DNA of 64,000 nt from Candidatus Woesearchaeota archaeon (GCA_016938695.1 JAFGUC010000006.1:62001-126000), one strand, 5' to 3'. Positions 1 through 10,564 are shown, numbered from the stretch's first letter. Notes: generated from the sequence alone by a model not told the origin. Numbers and translations: made by a program.

Positions 1-707
1 AATCTTGTCTCGTTATTATTGTGATATAAATCTTCCATTACTGTTGCTAGTCCTTCTTCTGTTTCTAGGTAGCTTGGTGTTCCGATGTTTCCTAGAACTT
101 TGTATTTTTGGTTATATCCATTGACACTTCGTAACACATGTGTTTCGATTTCATGACATAGTAATGTTTTAATCTCTTTAAATGAGAAATTTCTTGATTT
201 AATGTTTATTTCTTTTTTGGTAGGATTTACAAAAAGGTTTGATGTTAGTCGTTTTTTAATAGTTACTTTCCAGCATAGATTGAATTCTTTTAAATGTTCT
301 TGAAAGATTGTTTTTGTGATTTGTGGATCAATATTTCTGGTTTGTTTTTTTGATTTTCGTTTGTTGATTAAATCTCTTGCTTTATCAACTATTTCTTCAT
401 TAGGTTTTCCGAAAATCATTTCTGGCTTTTCACCATTTTTTAGATTTTGTAGAAAATTTGTTTTGATTATTTGGTGATTTTGCAATTCAGAATATACTCT
501 CTCTTTTGGTGATAGACGGCTTATTCTTTTTTTTAACTCTTCAAAATCAGTTTTTGGGCTTTTATATTTGTATTGGGGATTATATTCTTCTTTGTTTTTG
601 TAATGCTTGAAAAAAATTTCTCTTTCTTTTGAATCGTTAACTGGAGTAATGAATGGAGTTAAATCTAGACTCTTGTTTAGTTCCTGAAATTTATTATCCC
701 AGTGTAT
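1..707 (-). CDS. DUF1704-like (QEGLA-motif) protein, 3' part cut off by window edge
   Basis: The minus-strand frame is open from just after a TGA at 714-716 to the left edge, about 235 codons. The C-terminal visible part has HEIETHVLR followed by NGY, then ETEEGLATVMEDL. This matches, from memory, the HEIxTH and QEGLA-type motifs of the DUF1704 family, putative metal-dependent hydrolases of unknown substrate. No ATG, GTG or TTG occurs in frame near the 5' end. An SD GGGGTGA (714-720) sits six bases before an in-frame ATA (705-707), so a rare ATA start is the best reading; ATT at 711-713 is the alternative. It lies 20-25 bases after the upstream nucleotidyltransferase gene on the same strand, so the two are probably co-transcribed. 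The active site is seen but the end of the protein is not. Confidence 0.7.
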   Translation of the reverse strand, partial: MHWDNKFQELNKSLDLTPFITPVNDSKEREIFFKHYKNKEEYNPQYKYKSPKTDFEELKKRISRLSPKERVYSELQNHQIIKTNFLQNLKNGEKPEMIFGKPNEEIVDKARDLINKRKSKKQTRNIDPQITKTIFQEHLKEFNLCWKVTIKKRLTSNLFVNPTKKEINIKSRNFSFKEIKTLLCHEIETHVLRSVNGYNQKYKVLGNIGTPSYLETEEGLATVMEDLYHNNNETR

Positions 708-732
708 TGCAATTCACCCCTTTTATATGAAA

Positions 733-2556
733 TTAATTAGTTATGGAGAAATCTTCTCCAAATATTTTTTCCAAACTTGCCATTAATTCTTTGTTGATTT
801 TTGGTTTTTCAAAATTCTTAATTTTCTCTAATTCTGAATCTAGCTTTTCAATTTCGATTTTTTTCAAATTTGAAATTTTTCCATCAACAATTTTTCCTTC
901 TTCTATTTCTGTTCTTTTTTCCATGTCTTTAGTTAAGAAGACTTTATTTTCTGCAATAATTAACTCAGCATATTTGTCTTTTTTGTAGAATATCTTAAGT
1001 TTTAATTTTTCAAAGTCTTTAATTTTTATTCTTTGAATTGTTTCTATAACGAATTTTAAATATTCTGCAGAATCTTTTCTTAGTTTACTTAATTCATTTT
1101 TCGTTATTTTTTTATTTTCTATTTTTTCAAGAATTTCTTTTAGAATTGTAAGGAATTTGTTAGGTATAATTCCTTTTTCGATTATGTGTTTCTGGAATTC
1201 TTTTTCGATGTCTGCATCTTTTACTTTATCAACATCTTGAGTCAATAATAAGTCTCTAGTTGCAGAAAGGATATTATCTTTTACGTCTTTAAATGATTCT
1301 TTTTCTTTTTTCTCATATAATTCATCAAATAATTTTTTGATTCGTTTTAGATATTTTTCAGAATCATCTAGCAACTTATCAACTTGAGCACCAGTAACGT
1401 CTTTTATTATTCCATGTTCTAAATCTTTGTAGTACTTTCTATTTTGTTTTAATATTTCAACATATTCTGGTTCTAAGATTTCTTCTTTTTTGACAAAAAT
1501 CTCTTCCATTAATTTTATTGTTTCTTTTGGTGTTGGTGGTGGAATACCATATACCATTAACGCAGCTTGACTTGGAGTTAATGTTGACCAGTATATATCA
1601 GATTCAATTAGGTTTCTTATTTTTCCTCTGATTCTTTTGATCATTTCGTCTCCTGCGTTCATGAACATATCGATTGCTTCTGGGCTTGGTTTTATTTTTC
1701 CCATTGTTAGCAATTGTTTCCATGGCATGAAGATTCCTCTATCATAAAATGGAATTCCATCTCTTAGTACTGTGAATATTACTGGATTTGCATCTTTAAT
1801 TGATTCCCAGAAGTCAGTAAGGATGTAAACTTGAATGTTTAACTTGTTTTGAATTCCTGTAATTTCTCCTGCTTCAATTCCCATGCCAATAATTATTGCT
1901 CTTAATTTATCTTTTAATTCTGCACGAGTCATTCGTTTGACGTCAGTATCATCAATTATTATTGCAACGTCAATATCACTTTTATCAGTTGCTTCGCCTC
2001 GTGTCAATGATCCAAATAATGCGTACGCGACAATATATTTTTCAAATTTTGATAAGACCATTTTTTTATGTAGGTCTCCTATTTTCATTGCAGCAAGCAT
2101 TCCTCGGTCAAACATTATTGCGGATTTTGCGATTATTTCTAGAATTTCTGATTTTCCATCATAGCAGTTTTCCCATACTTCGCTTAAGATTATGCTGTTG
2201 GATACCAGTTTAGGATTTATTTCTTTTCCAATTCCTTCAATAATTGTTCCTAATTTAGTTTTTAGTTCTGCCTTAGGCATTTTTTCAGAATCAGAATCAT
2301 CAATTAATGTCAATACTTGGATGTTATCAGGTTCTTCCTTTTTTGGTGGAAGTAATGCAATTCCTAAAATATATTTATCAAATTTTTCTAGAACCTTTTT
2401 TTGAAAACTCTCAATTTCTTTTTTTACAGTTTCAACTTGTTTTTGTTGTTCTGGAGTTAATTTAATTTCGTTTTTAGTTTCTTTTGGAGAATCAGTAGAA
2501 TTTTTGGATGTTTTAGTTTTACTTGTTTCTTTTTGTGCTTTTTTTTTAGCTGGCAT
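733..2556 (-). CDS. Duplicated nucleotidyltransferase (MNT-fold) protein with helical C-terminal half
   Basis: This 607-residue protein has a Lys-rich tail (1-50) and then two tandem nucleotidyltransferase-like domains. The second (about 165-290) has the polymerase-beta-fold motif GSLTRG at about 182-187, followed by SDIDV, so it should bind nucleotide and Mg2+. The first (about 55-160) aligns with it through the stretches LIDDSDSEKM/IIDDTDVKRM and AELKTKL/AELKDKL, but the GS motif is replaced by LLPPKKE and the second Asp pair is lost. It therefore looks like a catalytically dead copy. Residues 290-430 are helical and HEPN-like in character, and the rest is charged coiled coil. MNT/HEPN proteins are often toxin-antitoxin modules or small-molecule nucleotidyl transferases. 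The substrate is unknown, and no separate partner gene is evident. Confidence 0.7.
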   Translation of the reverse strand: MPAKKKAQKETSKTKTSKNSTDSPKETKNEIKLTPEQQKQVETVKKEIESFQKKVLEKFDKYILGIALLPPKKEEPDNIQVLTLIDDSDSEKMPKAELKTKLGTIIEGIGKEINPKLVSNSIILSEVWENCYDGKSEILEIIAKSAIMFDRGMLAAMKIGDLHKKMVLSKFEKYIVAYALFGSLTRGEATDKSDIDVAIIIDDTDVKRMTRAELKDKLRAIIIGMGIEAGEITGIQNKLNIQVYILTDFWESIKDANPVIFTVLRDGIPFYDRGIFMPWKQLLTMGKIKPSPEAIDMFMNAGDEMIKRIRGKIRNLIESDIYWSTLTPSQAALMVYGIPPPTPKETIKLMEEIFVKKEEILEPEYVEILKQNRKYYKDLEHGIIKDVTGAQVDKLLDDSEKYLKRIKKLFDELYEKKEKESFKDVKDNILSATRDLLLTQDVDKVKDADIEKEFQKHIIEKGIIPNKFLTILKEILEKIENKKITKNELSKLRKDSAEYLKFVIETIQRIKIKDFEKLKLKIFYKKDKYAELIIAENKVFLTKDMEKRTEIEEGKIVDGKISNLKKIEIEKLDSELEKIKNFEKPKINKELMASLEKIFGEDFSITN

Positions 2557-2612
2557 ATTAATCGTACCTCGTATGATATTGATGTTTTTGTATCCTTTTA
2601 AGCTTTATTGTT

Positions 2613-3206
2613 CTATGGATATAGGTGAATTTGATTGTAAAAAATTAATGATGGTGTTAACATTCTTGCACTTGTTGGCATTCCATTTTTTGGAATGAAT
2701 GTTAATTTTAGTTCTCTATTTTCGCTAAGAGTTTCTGGAAGTTGTGCACAAATTTTTACAATGTCGCCTGTTACCAAGTACCCATCTTTATGGTTTGTTG
2801 AATTTTTAAGATATTCAACTGTAAAATATCCACTTCCAGATGTTGTGTTAAATCCTCCAGTTGCGTTTGAACAAGGTCCGTCTCTGTATATTACATCTGC
2901 TTGTCCGTTTGATGTGAACATTGAAAGAACTGAATCGTTAAAACTAATACTTTCTGAGCCTGGTGCTAGTCTTGCTTGAATAAATGCATTGTCTAGATAT
3001 CCATCTTGACCATCATCAGAATTTATTGCGATAAAGTTAATATTAGTTGAAATCTGCATTTGTGCTTGTTTTCCAACATCTAGCGCTTTTGACTGCAGGT
3101 TCTGGACTGTTTGCGTGAGAACTTGGGCTGCTATAGTCGCAACGAAAATCATTGCTATAAACAAAATTAGGCTTGAAAGCCCCATCTCACCTCTCTTTCC
3201 TGACAT
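2613..3206 (-). CDS. Solitary archaellin-family protein
   Basis: The start at ATG 3206 gives 197 residues beginning MSGKRGEMG; a GTG 12 bases upstream is less likely. The N-terminus is a class III archaeal signal: basic KRG, predicted cleavage before EMG, then a hydrophobic stem (LSSLILFIAMIFVATIAAQ). The remainder is an extracellular beta-type domain with two cysteines (GPCSNAT and KICAQLP) spaced as in the large array at 27836-34901, and it ends in a Tyr-Pro. It is the most divergent copy, with LSSLILF in place of IGTLVLF, and sits 24 kb from the others. It could be a minor filament subunit or an archaeal pilin. No prepilin peptidase or motor gene is nearby. Confidence 0.8.
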   Translation of the reverse strand: MSGKRGEMGLSSLILFIAMIFVATIAAQVLTQTVQNLQSKALDVGKQAQMQISTNINFIAINSDDGQDGYLDNAFIQARLAPGSESISFNDSVLSMFTSNGQADVIYRDGPCSNATGGFNTTSGSGYFTVEYLKNSTNHKDGYLVTGDIVKICAQLPETLSENRELKLTFIPKNGMPTSARMLTPSLIFYNQIHLYP

Positions 3207-3222
3207 ATTCCAACACACAACT

Positions 3223-3242
3223 AATATACTTATTAGTATATT
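3223..3242. promoter_or_regulatory. Inverted repeat at the start site of the solitary archaellin
   Basis: AATATAC and GTATATT form a perfect 7-bp inverted repeat around a TTATTA spacer. It lies between a minus-strand TATA-like element (TTTATATATAA, about 3254-3264) and the ATG at 3206, so it should overlap the transcription start, where a repressor would act. The shared region 3207-3340 also holds the plus-strand TATA-like TTTTTAAAT near 3291-3299 for the divergent paralogue operon. Confidence 0.4.
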
Positions 3243-3340
3243 GGTATAAGATTATATATAAATGTTTCGTTTATTCTGTTTTACCGAATAAGTTTTTAAA
3301 TCGAGAAAAGTTTTATTAATTTGAGTCAAGTTTGTCTTTT

Positions 3341-4246
3341 ATGAATGAAATTTACAAACTTTGGCCTTTTGAACTTATAGGTGTTAAATTAGGTCTAAAG
3401 CGTGTTGGAATTATATATTGCGAAAAGCAAAATTTGGCAAATCTTATTTCAAAACTTGAACAAGAAGGTTTTTTTGTAGAGGTATCTGATTTTTTTTATT
3501 CAGAAATTAATCATTCAAATGTTGTTATTTTATCAAATCCTACAGATAAATCACAGTATTCTGTTTATGTGGGATTAGATGCAGATATTGTTAGGCGATT
3601 TAAAAAATTGGATTACTTTCATCAGTTATATCCTACGAAAACAGGTAAATATTCTAAAATAATAGTAAACGAGATTAATGATTTGTTATGTTTCCCAAAA
3701 TGTTGCTTTGATAAATATCAAAATCTAGTTAAGAATCCAGATTCTTTTTTACGTGACAATCTTAATTTTGAGGATTCATTGAAGATTCATTTGTTGAATA
3801 ATGTTTTTTCAATTGATTATCGTTTGAATTATTTTTTGAGACCTGAATTAATAGGGTATTTTGTTTGTGATTATTATTGCAAAGATTCAATTGATATTAG
3901 TGAACGTATCTTGAATTTTTTTAAAGAAAATGATTCTTCGTATTATCTGCAATTAATTTCTGATATGAAACGGTCTTTTATTTATTTTAATTCGAAATTT
4001 TGGATATCCTTTGCGAATGTTCGTACTGAAGATTCTTTGATATATTATGATAATTGTGATTTTTCATCAAATGGTGTTTTGAGTAATGCTGTGTTTAGCA
4101 ATTATAAGTGGAGAGATATATGTTCTTTTTTTAAGAAAGGAACTTCTTTTTCAGTTGAAGATAATATTTTGATTATTTATTATGATACTGAGATGATATT
4201 TTCTATGCCGTATGTTCCTTTTTTTATTGAGGTAAAAAATGTATGA
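3341..4246 (+). CDS. Cys-motif paralogue 1 (unknown function)
   Basis: First of three tandem paralogues. I chose ATG 3341 over the upstream TTG at 3332 because the first 14 residues up to the Ile-Gly pair then align without gaps with the two downstream paralogues. The 301-residue protein carries FPKCC (about 118-122) and, 55-60 residues later, C-D-Y-Y-C followed by DSI; both cysteine motifs are shared by all three copies. Four cysteines in CC...CxxxC arrangement suggest metal or Fe-S binding. There is no signal peptide or membrane segment. The family resembles, from memory, the archaeal DUF483 group, but I am not certain and assign no function. A TATA-like TTTTTAAAT lies about 45 bases upstream. 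Confidence 0.75.
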   Translation: MNEIYKLWPFELIGVKLGLKRVGIIYCEKQNLANLISKLEQEGFFVEVSDFFYSEINHSNVVILSNPTDKSQYSVYVGLDADIVRRFKKLDYFHQLYPTKTGKYSKIIVNEINDLLCFPKCCFDKYQNLVKNPDSFLRDNLNFEDSLKIHLLNNVFSIDYRLNYFLRPELIGYFVCDYYCKDSIDISERILNFFKENDSSYYLQLISDMKRSFIYFNSKFWISFANVRTEDSLIYYDNCDFSSNGVLSNAVFSNYKWRDICSFFKKGTSFSVEDNILIIYYDTEMIFSMPYVPFFIEVKNV

Positions 4247-5135
4247 ATTTTTTCCCAATCATTTTTATGAATTTATTGGTGTTGATTTAGGAATAAAACC
4301 ATCTAGTTTTATTATAGTTCCTAAGTATAAATTACCGTTCTTAGAGTATCTATTTAATAAATATGGATACTGCTATAGTATACTTGATTCTGGAGATTGT
4401 AATTCTTATTTTCGATCTTTATTTGATTCGGATGATAATTTAGAATACTCTTCAAAACGAATTGTTTGTTTTTCAAGAGATCAAAATAATTTGAATCAAT
4501 TGATACAGATATTATCTTTGCAAACAAATCTTGATCCTTATGAGATTTTGAATTATCATAAATCTTTGGGTGAGATTTTAGGTTATCCTAAGTGTTGTGT
4601 GAATGCTTTTATTGAAACTTTTGGTAATTTTGATGCTCAAACTATTTTTAGTGCTAATACTTTTTCAAAACTAAAAATAATTGGTTCGAGTTCTACAGTT
4701 AAAATAAATTCTTTATTGAACGATCTTGGTAAGCGTTGGTTACAAAATTATTATGTTTGTAGTTATAATTGTAAACAATCTATTTCACAGATGAAAAAGA
4801 TTGATGAGTATATGAAAACTAAGCACAAAAATCTTTACAATTATTTTAGTTATTATTCAAAATTACCAATTTTAATTTTAGATGGTTGTTTTAAATTTTA
4901 TTTTAACAAGATAAACATTGCTGGTCTACGATATAATTATTCGCTTGTTGATGTCGATGGTTTTTCAAATTCTTCTAATAAGATCTTTGAACTTCTGGAA
5001 TTTTTTAATAAGGGAAACTCTTTTGAAATATCAAATAATAAAATTAGAATTTTTAGAAATGCTGATTTATTGTATGAGTTTGTTTTTAATTCTTACAAAG
5101 TTATTTTAATTGAATCAGGAGTTGATTCACAATGA
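4239..5135 (+). CDS. Cys-motif paralogue 2 (unknown function)
   Basis: A 298-residue paralogue of its neighbours. The start ATG 4239 overlaps the end of paralogue 1 by eight bases and is preceded by a GAGGT SD at six bases, so translation is coupled. It has GYPKCC at about 115-120 and C-S-Y-N-C, followed by KQSI, at about 174-178. The C-terminal block F-F-N-K-G-N-S-F is shared in spirit with F-F-K-K-G-T-S-F of paralogue 1 and F-L-E-G-D-S-F of paralogue 3, so the copies are full-length duplicates rather than a shared domain only. Overall identity is low, so the duplication is old. Function is unknown; metal binding by the four cysteines is inferred. Confidence 0.75.
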   Translation: MYEFFPNHFYEFIGVDLGIKPSSFIIVPKYKLPFLEYLFNKYGYCYSILDSGDCNSYFRSLFDSDDNLEYSSKRIVCFSRDQNNLNQLIQILSLQTNLDPYEILNYHKSLGEILGYPKCCVNAFIETFGNFDAQTIFSANTFSKLKIIGSSSTVKINSLLNDLGKRWLQNYYVCSYNCKQSISQMKKIDEYMKTKHKNLYNYFSYYSKLPILILDGCFKFYFNKINIAGLRYNYSLVDVDGFSNSSNKIFELLEFFNKGNSFEISNNKIRIFRNADLLYEFVFNSYKVILIESGVDSQ

Positions 5136-6061
5136 TTGGATTTTTTCCGGGTTTTATTAATGAAATAATTGGTTTGAAACTTAATATTAGACGTGCGAGT
5201 ATTATTTATTTACGTAAGGATCAGATGATATTTTTTTTAAGATTGTTAAAATCTGAAAATCTTTTTTATGAGGTTTCAGATTTTTATAGGTCTTTTAATT
5301 CATTAGGATATACTAAAGATGTTTCAGAGATAAAACCAAGTAACTCTCAGATATATTCTATTTATATTTCTAAAGATATGGAAACTGTTAAAGAATTGAA
5401 GACGTTAGATTGTGCTAGAAATACTTTAACAAGTGAGGATTTCTTCTTGAAAATGGGTGCTTTATTGGGATATCCTAAATGTTGTACTATGAGTTATATT
5501 GCTAAATTGGATAGTCCTGATTTTTTAAATGATTCAAAATTATGTCCTGAACTTTCGGATGATGTTGAACCTTTTTTGAGATTGTTTAATGTTAGGAATG
5601 GAGAAAAAGTAAATTATTTGTTAAATGATTTTTTATTTCCTCATTTACGTCAACATATTGTATGTAATTATGCTTGTGAAGAAAGTATTAAACAACTTGT
5701 TAAAATTACTGATTATTTGAAGAAAAAATTTCCGATTGAATATTCATCGTTTGAATATTTACTTAAGCAGTCTTTGATGTATGTTGGCAATAGATGTTTT
5801 GTCTCTTTTATTGATTTGAAAGAAATGGGTAATTCAATTTATTCTTATTCTATGTGTACATTTAATTTTAATAAATTATTTGAACAAAATTCTCAAAATG
5901 GTTTTAAAATTGATGAATCCTACCAAATCTTTAAGCATTTTTTGGAAGGTGATTCTTTTGAAAATTCCTCTAATTCTGTGAAAATTTTTAAAGATAAAAA
6001 ATTGATTCATGAACAATTTAAACGGCATAAATATGATTGTTTTTTTATTCATGTAATTTAA
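5132..6061 (+). CDS. Cys-motif paralogue 3 (unknown function)
   Basis: A 309-residue third copy whose ATG overlaps the stop of paralogue 2 in an ATGA junction; AGGAG sits about ten bases upstream. It has GYPKCC at about 113-118 and C-N-Y-A-C, followed by EESI, near residue 178. The N-terminal FFPGFINEIIG aligns with FFPNHFYEFIG of copy 2. Three coupled, divergent paralogues suggest a heteromeric complex or a set with divided substrates, which is inference. The operon ends here; a 154-base gap with gyrB's own promoter follows. Confidence 0.75.
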   Translation: MIGFFPGFINEIIGLKLNIRRASIIYLRKDQMIFFLRLLKSENLFYEVSDFYRSFNSLGYTKDVSEIKPSNSQIYSIYISKDMETVKELKTLDCARNTLTSEDFFLKMGALLGYPKCCTMSYIAKLDSPDFLNDSKLCPELSDDVEPFLRLFNVRNGEKVNYLLNDFLFPHLRQHIVCNYACEESIKQLVKITDYLKKKFPIEYSSFEYLLKQSLMYVGNRCFVSFIDLKEMGNSIYSYSMCTFNFNKLFEQNSQNGFKIDESYQIFKHFLEGDSFENSSNSVKIFKDKKLIHEQFKRHKYDCFFIHVI

Positions 6062-8120
<2,059 letters not shown>

Positions 8121-8170
8121 ACCACTAATAAGTAGTAAACTTTTTAAATGAATTATTTTTTTCTTATTTT

Positions 8171-9022
8171 ATGTTTAAAGGATTAGAAGTTATATCTGAA
8201 GTTTTAGCATACCAAAAGGAATGGGATTTCTTTTTTAATTCTTCATTTCAAGGTTTAGATTCTAGAGTTAAAGAGTTAAATTCTAATCGAAAAAAAATTG
8301 CTTTATCTGGTTACGCTCCAAGCATCTTTGGAAAAATGTTTTCAAAGGATTTAGATCCTAATGTTAATCTTGTTTTTTCTGTATTTAATTTAATGATGGG
8401 TTATATTGATGACAAGATTGATGTCTTAACTGATTTTGAAGAAAAAAAATCTGTTTTGCGTGATGCTGAAACATTTTTCACTAGAGGAGTTGGTTTTGAC
8501 GAATTATTACCTTTATATCATTTTTTATCAAATCGTTTTTCAAATGAAAATATACTTGATTTTCTAGATGCAGTCCACATCAGTGGTGAATCTGCTATAT
8601 ATGAAGCTTGGGCAAAAAAACCTGCTGATTTACAACACAGTCGAAAGATTGTTGGAGTTTCATATGCAGATGTTTTAATTTCAGTGATTGATGGTTTTTG
8701 TTCAAATAAAATAAATTCTATTGAACGAAAAATAATTCAAAATTACGCTGTGGGTTGTTCTTTTTTAGATAATTTGTCTGATGTATATCAAGATCGTGCA
8801 AATGGAACATTGACATCTGCAGTTTTAGAATTAGAAAATGGTAATTTTAATAATTTTTTGAAACAAGAGATTTCAAGGGTTAATCGTGAATATTTTAAAC
8901 CGTCTCGAGAATTGTTTAAACTTCTTCCTGATGCAGATTGCGGTCGCTTTGACTCAATTGAAGGTTTAGCAAAAACATATTATGTTTCAAGCTTTCTGAA
9001 AAAGAAATTTTCATATAAATAG
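8171..9022 (+). CDS. Putative class I isoprenoid-synthase-fold protein
   Basis: A 283-residue, mostly alpha-helical protein without membrane segments. It has two Asp-rich motifs: YIDDKID near residues 78-84, a DDxxD-type Mg2+ site, and LDNLSDVYQD near 197-206, which resembles the second Asp-rich site of squalene/phytoene or polyprenyl synthases. These would bind a prenyl diphosphate, so a role in archaeal lipid or isoprenoid synthesis is plausible. Overall sequence similarity to a specific subfamily is not clear to me. A TATA-like CTTTTTAAATG (8141-8151) lies about 25-30 bases before the ATG, implying a leaderless transcript. Alternatives are an inactive helical paralogue or an unrelated helical protein. 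Confidence 0.45.
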   Translation: MFKGLEVISEVLAYQKEWDFFFNSSFQGLDSRVKELNSNRKKIALSGYAPSIFGKMFSKDLDPNVNLVFSVFNLMMGYIDDKIDVLTDFEEKKSVLRDAETFFTRGVGFDELLPLYHFLSNRFSNENILDFLDAVHISGESAIYEAWAKKPADLQHSRKIVGVSYADVLISVIDGFCSNKINSIERKIIQNYAVGCSFLDNLSDVYQDRANGTLTSAVLELENGNFNNFLKQEISRVNREYFKPSRELFKLLPDADCGRFDSIEGLAKTYYVSSFLKKKFSYK

Positions 9023-9139
9023 GCGCAAATTATAGCATTCTAATAGTAACATTTATAAATGGGTCATAATCCATACTGGTTACTTGGGTATCTAACTGTT
9101 AGTTTAATGACTATTTAAATTTGAGGATTGATTAAAAAA
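9023..9139 (+). promoter_or_regulatory. eS1 promoter and leader
   Basis: ACATTTATAAATG at 9048-9060 is a good archaeal TATA element. Transcription would start near 9080 and leave a leader of about 60 bases ending in TTGAGGATTG before the eS1 start. No stable hairpin is evident. Confidence 0.45.
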
Positions 9140-9940
9140 ATGGCAAAAAAAGTAAAAGATACTAAGAGTCTTTTGAAATGGAAAAAGAAAAGATGGTATA
9201 AAATAGTTGCTCCTAAAGTTTTCAGAGAAGTTGTGCTAGGCGAAAGTTTTGTTATGGATTCAGCTACATTAGTTGGTAAGACTGTTAAGGCTAATTTAAT
9301 GAACATTACTGGAAACGCAAGAAAGCAGAACATGAATGTTAAATTTGAAGTTTCTGAAATTCAAAACGATAAGGCTGTTACTAATTTGGTTAGTTATGAA
9401 GTTATCCCTTCAGCAATTAAAAGATTAGTAAGACGAAAGAGAGACAAAATTGAATTGACTCCTGTTTTGAAATCAAAAGATGACGTAAAATTTAGAATCA
9501 AACCACTTATTATAACTAAGGACAATTGTGCAAATTCAATTCACACACAAATGCGAAAGCTAGTTGCTTTGGAATTATTCAATTATGCAACTGAGAATGT
9601 TTTTGAACAACTTGTTATCGATATTGTATCTGGAAAGATTCAGAACGACCTTAAAGCAAAATTGAAGAAACTATACCCAGTTAGAGTTGTTGAAATTCGA
9701 GCTGTAACTATAGAAAAATCAGTTAAAGTAAAATTAACTAAGGTTGATACAAGCTTTAAAGTTGTTTTACTTCCAAAAAAGAAAGTTGAATTAACTGAAG
9801 AAGATGCGCCTGAAAAAGAAGCTGCTCCTAAAAAAAGCAAAAAAGCAGACGCTGAACAAGTAGAAGAACTTTCTGAAGAGTCAGAAGAAGTTGAAGAATC
9901 TGATGACGATTTGGAAGAAGACGAAAAACAAGAAGAATAA
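9140..9940 (+). CDS. rps3ae: Ribosomal protein eS1 (S3ae) with acidic C-terminal tail
   Basis: The start at ATG 9140 gives 266 residues; an in-frame TTG at 9128 sits too close to the GAGGA SD. The N-terminal RWYKIVAPKVF and the central RDKIELTPVLK and IKPLIIT stretches are typical of archaeal/eukaryotic eS1, a protein of the small-subunit platform near the mRNA exit. Usual archaeal length is about 200-220 residues. The extra 50 or so at the C-terminus are almost all Glu, Asp, Ser and Lys (SEESEEVEESDDDLEEDE), an unusual acidic tail. Bud32 follows 33 bases downstream on the same strand. Confidence 0.95.
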   Translation: MAKKVKDTKSLLKWKKKRWYKIVAPKVFREVVLGESFVMDSATLVGKTVKANLMNITGNARKQNMNVKFEVSEIQNDKAVTNLVSYEVIPSAIKRLVRRKRDKIELTPVLKSKDDVKFRIKPLIITKDNCANSIHTQMRKLVALELFNYATENVFEQLVIDIVSGKIQNDLKAKLKKLYPVRVVEIRAVTIEKSVKVKLTKVDTSFKVVLLPKKKVELTEEDAPEKEAAPKKSKKADAEQVEELSEESEEVEESDDDLEEDEKQEE

Positions 9941-9973
9941 ACTTTTTATTCTTTTATTTATTTCTTTATTTTT

Positions 9974-10564
9974 ATGAATGAAATTGCACGTGGTGCGGAA
10001 GCTGTAATTTACGACGATTCTTTAGGAATTGCTAAAGTTAGAGTTAAGAAATCTTATAGACTTGATTCTTTGGATGTTGAATTAAGGAAATCTAGAACTA
10101 AGCGCGAAGCAAAAATTTTAGAGAAATTATTTTCTGCGGGTTTAAATGTTCCTAAAGTTGAAACGGTTTCTGATTTTGAATTAATTATGCAAAAATTAGA
10201 TGGTGTTCAATTAAAAGAAGTTTTAGATTCTTCAAACTATTCAATTTATGCAAAAAAAATAGCAGAGTTTTTATCAAAAATGCATGATCTTAATATAATT
10301 CATTCTGATTTAACGACAAGCAATATGTTAGTTGTTGAGAAAAAATTGTTTTTTATTGATTTTGGATTATCTTTTGTATCTACAAAAGTTGAGGACAAGG
10401 CTGTGGATTTGCATTTACTTAAACGAGCGTTGGATTCTAAACATTTTGATATTGCGAATAAGATGTTTAATTCAATTTTGGAGAATTATTCTCCTACTAA
10501 TAAAACAGAAATATTGAAACGGTTGGAAGTTGTAGAAAACCGTGGAAGAAATAAAAATAAGTGA
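9974..10564 (+). CDS. bud32: KEOPS complex kinase/ATPase Bud32
   Basis: This 196-residue small protein kinase-like ATPase is the Bud32 (PRPK) subunit of KEOPS, which with Kae1 makes the tRNA modification t6A37. Visible motifs are RGAEA at the start (the Bud32 variant of the glycine loop), KREAKIL (helix C Glu), the catalytic loop HSDLTTSNML, and IDFGLS, the DFG equivalent. The length is the normal minimal size for archaeal Bud32. Here it is a free-standing gene not fused to Kae1, and no kae1 lies nearby. It follows the eS1 gene closely and ends before the thrS promoter. Confidence 0.93.
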   Translation: MNEIARGAEAVIYDDSLGIAKVRVKKSYRLDSLDVELRKSRTKREAKILEKLFSAGLNVPKVETVSDFELIMQKLDGVQLKEVLDSSNYSIYAKKIAEFLSKMHDLNIIHSDLTTSNMLVVEKKLFFIDFGLSFVSTKVEDKAVDLHLLKRALDSKHFDIANKMFNSILENYSPTNKTEILKRLEVVENRGRNKNK

